Assembly: GCA_014729495.1 (NCBI GenBank) | Contig: WJJV01000115.1 | Location: 1 to 5,660, forward strand | DNA: 5,660 nucleotides | Direction of reading: 5' to 3' | Origin: Candidatus Woesearchaeota archaeon | Lineage (GTDB): Archaea; Nanobdellota; Nanobdellia; Woesearchaeales; UBA12501 | Shown here: in pieces, positions 1 through 4,808 of the stretch | Position numbering within the stretch: the stretch's first letter is position 1 | Layout: every line of letters starts with the position of its first letter | The notes under the pieces: model-generated | Told to the model about the DNA's origin: nothing | What the model saw: the letters and a program-made list of their open reading frames with translations, nothing else | Databases searched by the model: none | Translations under genes and position numbers: made by a program

Positions 1-2
1 AT

Positions 3-1370
3 CACATATCCATATCCAACATAAGCCAGACAACCAAGCTGATTCTTGAGAAGATAAGAAAAGAGTTCATATCACATGTTTCTATTGAGATAGAAGAGGT
101 CACCACAGAAGAAGGAGTTGACATAATAAGGAAGAAGTTTGAGAAAGAGATAGAGGCGCTGATAGACAAGTATTTCACGAACATAGACAAGGCGACAAAA
201 GATGTCCTCATAAGCTATGTGATCAGGCAGAATCTAGGTCTTGGAGATATCGAGATACTCCTGAAGGACGCGAATCTTGAGGAGCTTGTCATAAACAACA
301 GCACAGAGCCTGTGTGGGTATACCACAAGAAGCACGGCTGGCTCAAGACAAATATATTCATCCCTTCTGAGGCGAGGATAAGGCATTACTCCACAATGAT
401 AGGAAGGGATGTGGGAAAAGAGATAACTCTTCTCAATCCCCTGATGGACGCGCATCTTAAGACAGGAGACAGGGTCAACGCGACACTCAATCCAATATCT
501 GACTTTGGAAACACGATAACAATAAGGAAATTCGCTGAGAAGCCCTGGACAATAACAGACTTCATAAGCTCAGGGACAATATCATTTGATGCAGCTGCAT
601 TTATATGGCTGGGAATACAGAACGAGCTTTCAACCCTCATAGCAGGAGGAACAGGTTCTGGAAAGACATCCACACTTAACGTGATCTCAAATTTCTTCCC
701 TCCTAATCAGAGGATAATCTCTATAGAGGACACAAGAGAGCTTACCCTGCCTAAGCAGCTCCACTGGGTGCCGATGGCGACAAGGATGCCCAACCCAGAA
801 GGAAAAGGAGGGGTGAGCATGCTTGACCTTGTTGTCAATGCCTTGAGGCAGAGGCCTGACAGGATACTTGTAGGAGAGATAAGAAGGCAGAAAGAGGCAG
901 AGGTCCTGTTTGAGGCAATGCATACAGGCCATTCAGTGTATGCTACAATCCATGCAAACAATGCTAAAGAGACTATTGACAGGCTTACAAACCCTCCTAT
1001 CAATATCCCTAAGATGGTCATATCTGCTCTTGGAATACTCATGGTCCAGAACAGGAACAGGAGGACAGGAAAGAGGAGAACACTCCAGCTTGCTGAGGTG
1101 AACTCTGATGGCGATCCTGATGTTATAATGCAGCTTAATGTCCATGAGGACAAGCTCAAGAAGCTGAAGATGCCAAAGAAGACTTATGAGACTCTCAATC
1201 TTTACACAGGCATGTCAGACAAGGAGATCAACGGCGACATGGCAGAGAAGGTCAACATACTCAAGGCGCTTGTCAAGAAGAACATAAACAATGTGCATGA
1301 TATAGGACACATCATGGCAAGATATTATACTGGAAAGCTTGACCTGAATAAGGATGTACTCAATAAGTGA
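3..1370 (+). CDS. Type II/IV secretion ATPase, CpaF/ArlI-like (5' partial)
   Basis: Cytoplasmic hexameric ATPase expected to power assembly or secretion of pilin-like proteins through the membrane proteins encoded just downstream. The frame is open to the left edge, so 455 residues are visible and the true start lies outside the window. Counting from the first full codon at base 3: an N-terminal helical part, an N-terminal ATPase domain with a GDRVNATL...TITIRKF segment (about 155-177), Walker A GGTGSGKT (215-222), Asp box ISIEDTRE (239-246), Walker B-like RILVGEIRR (287-295) and His box MHTGHSVYATIHAN (306-319). All key motifs are intact, so it should be active. The order and spacing fit the VirB11/CpaF/ArlI branch rather than PilB/GspE, since no zinc tetracysteine motif is seen. 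Archaellum, adhesive pilus or other pilus cannot be told apart without the pilin genes. Confidence 0.95.
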   Translation, partial: HISISNISQTTKLILEKIRKEFISHVSIEIEEVTTEEGVDIIRKKFEKEIEALIDKYFTNIDKATKDVLISYVIRQNLGLGDIEILLKDANLEELVINNSTEPVWVYHKKHGWLKTNIFIPSEARIRHYSTMIGRDVGKEITLLNPLMDAHLKTGDRVNATLNPISDFGNTITIRKFAEKPWTITDFISSGTISFDAAAFIWLGIQNELSTLIAGGTGSGKTSTLNVISNFFPPNQRIISIEDTRELTLPKQLHWVPMATRMPNPEGKGGVSMLDLVVNALRQRPDRILVGEIRRQKEAEVLFEAMHTGHSVYATIHANNAKETIDRLTNPPINIPKMVISALGILMVQNRNRRTGKRRTLQLAEVNSDGDPDVIMQLNVHEDKLKKLKMPKKTYETLNLYTGMSDKEINGDMAEKVNILKALVKKNINNVHDIGHIMARYYTGKLDLNKDVLNK

Positions 1371-1417
1371 GGGAAGATTGTCCGAAAGACTGCCCGATAA
1401 TGTTCATGGATCCTGTC

Positions 1418-1439
1418 CCGGAAAGCTCTGCTGTTCCGG
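1418..1439 (+). promoter_or_regulatory. Intergenic hairpin between ATPase and first membrane gene
   Basis: The 81-bp gap after the ATPase stop contains CCGGAAAGC (1418-1426), a three-base loop, and GCT-G-TTCCGG (1430-1439). This gives a 9-bp stem with a single bulged G. No T-run follows, so it is not a classic terminator. It may act as an RNA processing or stability element that sets different levels of motor ATPase and membrane platform. No strong TATA box is seen in the gap, so the genes are probably co-transcribed. Confidence 0.5.
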
Positions 1440-1451
1440 AAAAATCAGTAG

Positions 1452-2273
1452 GTGGTTATAATTGTCAATATCTGGAAGATATACATAAGGAGATTCCCGG
1501 CAATAAAGAGGAAGCTTGAGATAGCTCACATATCAACAAAGCCAGAGGAATTTATCAAGAGATCTGCAAAGGCTGCGCTGACCCTTTCAGCTGTTCTTGC
1601 TCTCACAGCGTTCTTTATGATCAGCGCTTTTGACGCCAATATCCTGTATGCAATCCTTGCATTTCCGGCATTGTTCCTAGCTTTCTTCTTCTTCATGATG
1701 CACACTCCTGATGTGAGGATAAGGAGAAGGCAGAAGGAGATAGAAAGGGAGGTCCTGTTTGCAGGGAGGTACATACTTGTTAAGCTTGAGTCAGGAATAC
1801 CTTTCTTCAATGCGCTGAGCGATGCAGCACAGGCCCACGGCGTCGCAGGCAAGTATTTCCAGGAGATAGTTGATGACATCAATCTGGGGACTCCCATTGA
1901 GGATGCGCTTGAGAATGCCATAGAGAACAGCCCTTCAGAGAAGTTCAGGAGGATATTATATCAGATAACCAATTCACTCAAGACAGGAATTGATGTCACT
2001 GATACGCTGAGGGGAATACTTCAGCAGATCGCTGAGGAGCAGGTCATAGAGATCAAGGAATACGGAAAGAAGCTGAACTCAATGGCAATGTTCTACATGC
2101 TCATAGGGATAGTGGTGCCTGCGCTGGGAATGACCATGTTCATAATAGTATCATCATTCCTGTCAATTGCGATATCATTCAGGTATCTGCTCTTTGCTGC
2201 ATTCCTGCTCGCATTCATGCAGTTCATTTTCATCTCAATGTTCAAAGCAATAAGACCGACGGTGGAGATATGA
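1452..2273 (+). CDS. T2SSF-domain membrane protein 1 (TadC/ArlJ-like)
   Basis: Inner-membrane platform subunit of a type IV pilus-like machine, 273 residues. A basic N-terminus (about 1-40) precedes two hydrophobic segments (41-60 and 64-83). A cytoplasmic helical T2SSF domain follows (about 95-205; VLFAGRYILVKLESGIPFFNAL, then ITNSLKTGIDVTDTLRGIL), then two more hydrophobic segments (about 211-239 and 245-264). The size matches single-domain TadB/TadC proteins, about half of ArlJ. An in-frame TAG at 1449-1451 touches the GTG at 1452, so the start cannot be further upstream. The purine-rich GGTGG that contains this GTG could instead be a Shine-Dalgarno for a rarer downstream start such as ATT at 1461. 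It lies downstream of the ATPase in the same direction and overlaps the next gene by 4 bp. Confidence 0.9.
   Translation: MVIIVNIWKIYIRRFPAIKRKLEIAHISTKPEEFIKRSAKAALTLSAVLALTAFFMISAFDANILYAILAFPALFLAFFFFMMHTPDVRIRRRQKEIEREVLFAGRYILVKLESGIPFFNALSDAAQAHGVAGKYFQEIVDDINLGTPIEDALENAIENSPSEKFRRILYQITNSLKTGIDVTDTLRGILQQIAEEQVIEIKEYGKKLNSMAMFYMLIGIVVPALGMTMFIIVSSFLSIAISFRYLLFAAFLLAFMQFIFISMFKAIRPTVEI
2261..2266 (+). promoter_or_regulatory. Shine-Dalgarno ahead of the ATGA overlap
   Basis: GGTGGA lies inside the end of the first T2SSF gene, four bases before the ATG at 2270. It partly matches the archaeal GGTGA-type ribosome binding site. With the ATGA stop-start overlap (2270-2273) it indicates translational coupling and fixes the start of the second T2SSF gene. 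Confidence 0.6.
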
Positions 2274-3322
2274 AGATAAAACAAAGGATATTCTTCCTTG
2301 AAGAATGGGGAAAGGCTCTGGTTCCTGAGAGAGTAAGGCCTCATCTCAGGGATTATCTAATGAAAGCAGGCATCTTCGAAGTCAGTTATAAGTTCTTCGG
2401 AGGATTGTTCTATGCCTGCCTTGCAATCGCGCTTGTTTTCTACTTTTATCTTCCTTACAGCTGGCTGAGAGACAAGTCAGTAGATGCTTTGAGTACGCTC
2501 TTGTATCTTGGAGTCGGGTCATTTGTTGTCGTCTTTGTTATACTCATACTGCTTTCCCTTTTGGTTATGGGGCTTATATACTTCTACCTGGACCTCAAGA
2601 TATACAAGAGAACAAAGGAGATAGAAGAGATACTGCCTGAGTTCCTTCAGTTCGTGGCAGGAAACCTGAGAGGAGGCATGTCATTTGACAGGGCATTGTG
2701 GAATGCCATAAGGCCGCGCTTCGGCGTGCTTGCAAATGAGGTAGAGATAGCTGCAAAGAAGGTGATGACAGGAGAGGATGTTGATGAGGCATTGACAGAG
2801 TTCACAAAGAAGTATGACTCAGCAATGCTGAGAAGATCCTTTGACCTTATTGTGGAGGGAATGAAGAGCGGAGGAAAGATAGTGTATCTGATAGACAAGG
2901 TCATAGACAACATCAATGAGGCAAAGACACTCAAGAAGGAGATGTCAGCATCTGTGACATCGTATGTCATATTCATCACATTCATAGTATTAGTGATAGC
3001 TCCTGGACTCTTTGCTCTGTCATTCCAGCTGCTTCAGATAGTTAGCTCATTTGCAGGAAAGATAGGGGGTACAGGAGGGGGATCGACTGCGATGCCCATA
3101 AACCTCTCTGAGGTATCCATCAATCCGCAGGATTTCATTAATTTCTCAAGGCTTTCTCTCGGAGTCATAGCTGTGTTCTCATCAATGATAGTCTCCTTGA
3201 TAAGCAAGGGAGACATAAAGAGCGGACTGAAGTACATACCTGTGTTCATAATAGTCACGCTCGTAAACTACAGGATATTCCTCTGGCTTCTTACATCCAT
3301 GTTCTCATTCATAACCATATGA
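2270..3322 (+). CDS. T2SSF-domain membrane protein 2 (TadC/ArlJ-like)
   Basis: Second platform subunit, 350 residues, probably partnering the protein encoded upstream and docking on the ATPase. It has an amphipathic N-terminus, hydrophobic segments at about 43-62 and 75-106, and a cytoplasmic T2SSF domain at about 115-225. The domain shows the typical LPEFLQFVAGNLRGGMSF stretch and a second helical repeat with VEGMKSGGKIVYLIDKV. Further membrane segments lie at about 227-258, 295-313 and 321-345. A Gly-rich loop (GKIGGTGGGST, 263-273) follows the third segment. It is longer than the first protein mainly in its C-terminal half, so the two are not recent duplicates. The start is fixed by the ATGA overlap and the upstream GGTGGA. 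In bacterial Tad systems the analogous two-protein platform is TadB plus TadC. Confidence 0.92.
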   Translation: MKIKQRIFFLEEWGKALVPERVRPHLRDYLMKAGIFEVSYKFFGGLFYACLAIALVFYFYLPYSWLRDKSVDALSTLLYLGVGSFVVVFVILILLSLLVMGLIYFYLDLKIYKRTKEIEEILPEFLQFVAGNLRGGMSFDRALWNAIRPRFGVLANEVEIAAKKVMTGEDVDEALTEFTKKYDSAMLRRSFDLIVEGMKSGGKIVYLIDKVIDNINEAKTLKKEMSASVTSYVIFITFIVLVIAPGLFALSFQLLQIVSSFAGKIGGTGGGSTAMPINLSEVSINPQDFINFSRLSLGVIAVFSSMIVSLISKGDIKSGLKYIPVFIIVTLVNYRIFLWLLTSMFSFITI

Positions 3323-3328
3323 ATATAG

Positions 3329-3514
3329 AGCGGAGTATTATCAGGTTACTGCAGGCAGAAACATTGGATAAGGCAATATTCTATTTATGTCGGCAACAAT
3401 AATAATGGATTCGTATACCCTCAAGGAATTTATGTTATTTCAATCTCTACGGCAGCAACAACAACCCAGAACTCATACACTGCTGAAAATCTGAGATTTT
3501 CAGCATATTCGTAA
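3329..3514 (+). pseudogene. Start-less open frame, possible C-terminal gene remnant
   Basis: Right after the pilus operon a frame stays open from a TAG at 3326 to a TAA at 3512-3514, about 61 codons, with no ATG, GTG or TTG. Its translation looks protein-like (for example YSIYVGNNNNGFVYPQGIY, then a Ser/Thr/Ala-rich stretch ending NLRFSAYS), resembling the beta-rich end of a secreted or surface protein. The family is not recognised. Its end runs through the 5' arm and first hairpin of an inverted-repeat element, which argues either for chance or for decay. Low confidence. Confidence 0.2.
3481..3505. repeat. Perfect 11-bp hairpin
   Basis: TGCTGAAAATC (3481-3491), a TGA loop, then GATTTTCAGCA (3495-3505): an 11-bp perfect stem with a three-base loop. 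It is the first arm inside the 130-nt inverted-repeat element. The pairing itself is read directly; the function is unknown. Confidence 0.75.
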
Positions 3515-3551
3515 AGGGAAAAACCACACTGCGTATGGTTTTTCCCTCTAC
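3511..3551. terminator. Strong hairpin, possible bidirectional terminator
   Basis: AGGGAAAAACCA (3515-3526) pairs perfectly with TGGTTTTTCCCT (3536-3547) around a nine-base loop. The stem extends by GTA/TAC (3511-3513 with 3549-3551) past one mismatch. It lies between two converging open frames (the plus frame ends at 3514, the minus frame at 3565) and between the plus-strand pilus operon and the minus-strand cold-shock gene. This suits a terminator on either strand, although the T-run is in the stem rather than after it. Confidence 0.4.
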
Positions 3552-3616
3552 ACTCAGTATTCGTTCATGTTGCTGCTGCCTCAACTTTTGCTGCCTGGCT
3601 AAAGCCAAAAGACAGT

Positions 3617-3666
3617 GCCACCTCTCCGATGTCAGGGTAGCAGAGTCTGACCGGAGAGGCTAGGAA
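3617..3666. repeat. Tandem repeat unit 1, with 13-bp hairpin
   Basis: First 50-nt core of a tandem repeat, 37 of 50 bases identical to the core at 3699-3748. CCTCTCCG (3621-3628) pairs with CGGAGAGG (3652-3659). After a two-base AT bulge, GTCAG (3631-3635) pairs with CTGAC (3647-3651), leaving an 11-base loop. The shared edges are GCCACCTC and CTAGGAA, and the shared loop segment is GCAGAGTCT. The strand of any RNA is undetermined. Confidence 0.65.
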
Positions 3667-3698
3667 AAAAACTCCAGAATTATCCACAAAAAGCAATC

Positions 3699-3748
3699 GC
3701 CACCTCGCCAACATCAGATTGGCAGAGTCTTTTTGGTGAGACTAGGAA
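3699..3748. repeat. Tandem repeat unit 2, weaker hairpin
   Basis: Second core, offset 82 nt from the first. Its lower stem CTCGCCA (3704-3710) pairs with TGGTGAG (3734-3740) with one G-T wobble. Relative to unit 1, two pairs change from G-C to A-T and one from T-A to G-T, so pairing is kept, while three other pairs are lost. A competing hairpin, GCCAA (3707-3711) with TTGGC (3719-3723), exists only here. Flanking bases (AAAAG...CA before, AGGAA after) are also similar between the units. Confidence 0.6.
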
Positions 3749-3760
3749 TATTTTGCAAGA

Positions 3761-3813
3761 GAATAAACTAAAAGCAATAGCAGCATCTTATCAGCTAGGC
3801 TATGGGTTTATTC
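3761..3813. repeat. Third long hairpin, possible degenerate repeat unit
   Basis: GAATAAAC (3761-3768) pairs perfectly with GTTTATTC (3806-3813). Inside it, ATAGCAGC (3777-3784) pairs with GCT-ag-GCTAT (3794-3803). The segment AAAAGCAAT.GC..C.TC, then ATCAG and CTAGG, resembles tandem repeat unit 2 at an 81-nt offset with the middle deleted, so it may be a third, shortened copy. Confidence 0.45.
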
Positions 3814-3824
3814 ATAACAAATAC

Positions 3825-3867
3825 AAAAAATCAGAAATCAAAATATACAAAAAAAGATATAAAAAAA
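3825..3867 (-). terminator. T-rich terminator of the cold-shock gene
   Basis: Just past the stop codon at 3888, the minus strand carries three T tracts: T7 (3861-3867), T7 (3849-3855) and T6 (3825-3830). No strong stem precedes them, as is usual for intrinsic oligo-T termination in archaea. Confidence 0.7.
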
Positions 3868-3887
3868 CAATAAATAAAAGAGAATTC

Positions 3888-4184
3888 TTATTCCTGCTTC
3901 TCTTCGTCAGACTCTTCCTCAGGCTCTTCTGAGGCTTCCTCTTCAGGCTCTTCTGAGGACTCTTCTTCTGCAGGCTCTTCTGAAGAACCAGCTGAAGCAA
4001 GCTCTACATTCTCTGCCTTTGGACCCCTGTCGCCTTCTGTCACATCAAAGGTAACATCATCATTATCCTTCAATGTAACGCCTTCTTTTAGGCCTGTCTG
4101 GTGTACGAAATACTCTTTTCCATCGTCTCCGGCAATAAAGCCGAATCCTTTCATGTCGTTAAAAAACTTTACTTTTCCTTTCAT
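3888..4184 (-). CDS. Cold-shock-domain protein with acidic C-terminal tail
   Basis: Small single-stranded nucleic-acid-binding protein, 98 residues, expected to act as an RNA chaperone in the cytoplasm. Residues 1-62 form a CspA-type OB fold: GKVKFFND at the start, RNP1 KGFGFI (12-17), RNP2-like YFVHQT (25-30) and GPKAENV at the end. The aromatic residue usually found after the RNP2 His is Gln29 here, so binding may differ slightly. Residues 67-98 are an added tail of Ser, Glu, Pro and Asp with repeats like SEEPEEE, absent from bacterial CspA of about 70 residues. The start is supported by AAGGAGTGA (4199-4191) seven bases upstream. It is monocistronic, with TATA-like sites upstream and a T-rich terminator downstream. 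Confidence 0.95.
   Translation of the reverse strand: MKGKVKFFNDMKGFGFIAGDDGKEYFVHQTGLKEGVTLKDNDDVTFDVTEGDRGPKAENVELASAGSSEEPAEEESSEEPEEEASEEPEEESDEEKQE
3920..3983 (-). repeat. Short direct repeats coding the acidic tail
   Basis: The plus-strand string CAGGCTCTTCTGA occurs three times, at 3920-3932, 3944-3956 and 3971-3983, spaced 24 and 27 bases apart. Both spacings are multiples of three, so the tail of the cold-shock protein probably grew by in-frame duplication of a codon block for Ser-Glu-Glu-Pro. Confidence 0.75.
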
Positions 4185-4190
4185 GTTGTT

Positions 4191-4286
4191 TCACTCCTTG
4201 TATAGTTCCGATATATTCCCAGAATTCACTGCAATATATACTAAAACTCCTATTTCAGCCATTATAGGCCTCTCTTTATAAATTTT
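4191..4286 (-). promoter_or_regulatory. Promoter and ribosome binding site of the cold-shock gene
   Basis: On the minus strand two TATA-like boxes precede the gene: AAAATTTATAAA (4286-4275) and TATATATT (4240-4233). With the usual spacing of about 26 bp they would give 5' leaders of roughly 70 and 27 bases. The shorter leader contains the Shine-Dalgarno AAGGAGTGA (4199-4191). Which box is used, or whether both are, cannot be told from sequence. Confidence 0.5.
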
Positions 4287-4323
4287 ACCTTTTATAGCAG
4301 GCAAAACAGATGTTTTTGGGATT

Positions 4324-4357
4324 AGGTGACCACAAAACAATCAATATGTAGTCACCT
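4324..4357. repeat. Inverted repeat AGGTGAC / GTCACCT
   Basis: AGGTGAC (4324-4330) and GTCACCT (4351-4357) are perfect inverted repeats separated by 20 bases. They lie between the end of the two-gene minus-strand operon (4404) and the cold-shock promoter. The site could be a hairpin ending the operon or a dimer operator upstream of the cold-shock gene. A palindrome, CCTGCAGG, overlaps its right end (4355-4362). Confidence 0.4.
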
Positions 4358-4403
4358 GCAGGCCAGGAAGAAATTGATGTTTTAAATCACATCCTAAAAG
4401 GCA

Positions 4404-4808
4404 TCAACTGCTTGCAGAGCATTCAACCAGAGAATCTGCAAGATGATGGCGGCCAAGAGGGGTCGTTATCTGCTGTGTAAAGTTTTGCTTATGGCCCAGG
4501 ATAGGGATTATCCGGTTCCTTATCCTGCTGGCAAAGTTGAGAGTTATTGTTATTACTTTGTCTTCTACCTTGGCTCTGAATTCGCCTTCAGTTATGTTCC
4601 TTAAAGAGTATCTGTCCATATTGAAGACTTTTGAGGCATCAAAGACCCTCATGCCAGTCACAAAGTTCTCCTTGTCGATGTCCACAACAAAGTTCTGGAA
4701 CTCTATTGAATTCTTGTACTCTCTCCCTTTAGTCCTGAAAGTTAGTATATCATGCTTGTAATCATAGAGGAATTCTCCCTCTCCAGTCATATGCTTTTTG
4801 TTTCTCAT
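4404..4808 (-). CDS. DUF2283-like small protein, possible antitoxin partner
   Basis: Protein of 134 residues. Residues about 12-60 resemble DUF2283: a strand starting FLYDYKHDILTFRT, then a Ser-containing turn, NFVVDIDKENFVTGMRVFDASK. DUF2283 proteins are short and of unknown function. This one carries an extra C-terminal half (about 70-134; basic and polar, ending ECSASS) that I do not recognise. The ATG overlaps the stop of the gene upstream by 4 bp (ATGA, 4805-4808), which implies translational coupling. No Shine-Dalgarno is evident, and Met7 is an alternative start. The pairing with a DUF4258-like protein suggests it may neutralise or regulate it; that is inference from arrangement, not demonstrated. 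Confidence 0.8.
   Translation of the reverse strand: MRNKKHMTGEGEFLYDYKHDILTFRTKGREYKNSIEFQNFVVDIDKENFVTGMRVFDASKVFNMDRYSLRNITEGEFRAKVEDKVITITLNFASRIRNRIIPILGHKQNFTQQITTPLGRHHLADSLVECSASS

Larger units (their letters stand above)
3451..3580. repeat. 130-nt inverted-repeat element with two internal hairpins
   Basis: The ends 3451-3463 (GGCAGCAACAACA) and 3568-3580 (TGTTGCTGCTGCC) are complementary at 12 of 13 positions. Inside them GAAC-tc-ATAC (3469-3478) can pair with GTAT-tc-GTTC (3557-3566). That stem closes a junction holding two hairpins, at 3481-3505 and 3511-3551. The arrangement could be a structured RNA, a miniature inverted-repeat element, or an elaborate terminator between converging transcription units. 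No clear target-site duplication flanks it. The strand is undetermined. Confidence 0.5.
3565..3787 (-). pseudogene. Frameshifted protein-repeat remnant, function unknown
   Basis: On the minus strand two overlapping frames together read as one broken protein with a 27-residue repeat. The first frame (3787 down to a TAA at 3680-3682) and the second (to a TGA at 3565-3567, with an ATG possible at 3714) join if one T is removed from the T5 run near 3686-3691. The repeated pattern is roughly (A/V)-A-(I/L)-(A/S)-F, then F-L-x-S-P-x-R-L-C-x-x-D-(I/V)-G-E. Differences between the two DNA units favour third codon positions (7 of 13) and give I/V, L/I and S/A swaps, as expected for coding sequence. No Shine-Dalgarno or promoter is seen, and the same bases form strong hairpins, so a structured RNA is the rival reading. 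The family is not recognised. Confidence 0.3.

Noticed and set aside
2..211. Minus-strand open frame at the left edge
   Set aside because: It is antisense to the continuous ATPase reading frame and has no recognisable domain.
219..221. GTG as the start of the secretion ATPase
   Set aside because: The frame is open from base 3 with continuous protein-like sequence and no stop, so this GTG is an internal Val codon and the gene begins left of the window.
707..1159. 150-codon minus-strand open frame
   Set aside because: It lies wholly antisense to the ATPase core, whose Walker, Asp and His motifs prove the plus strand is coding.
3387..3494. 35-codon plus-strand frame starting ATG, with a Gln-rich stretch
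   Set aside because: No Shine-Dalgarno or well-placed TATA box, no family resemblance, and its stop falls in a hairpin loop; most likely chance.
3712..3714. ATG on the minus strand giving a 49-residue intact small gene to 3565
   Set aside because: No ribosome site or promoter, and the residues before the repeat are out of frame with the homologous unit, so a frameshifted remnant fits better than an intact gene.
3617..3748. CRISPR array
   Set aside because: Only two clear units of 50 nt with 74% identity and a 32-nt gap; CRISPR repeats are shorter and nearly identical, and no cas gene is nearby.
3617..3813. C/D or H/ACA guide RNA, tRNA or SRP RNA
   Set aside because: No correctly placed C and D boxes, no ACA box after the stems, no kink-turn G-A pairs, no T-loop signature, and no SRP helix 8 signature.
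3812..4000. Minus-strand frame rich in Lys/Ser/Gln/Pro repeats
   Set aside because: It is an out-of-frame reading of the acidic-tail repeats of the cold-shock gene.
4537..4761. Plus-strand open frame
   Set aside because: Antisense to the DUF2283-like gene, with no domain or ribosome site.
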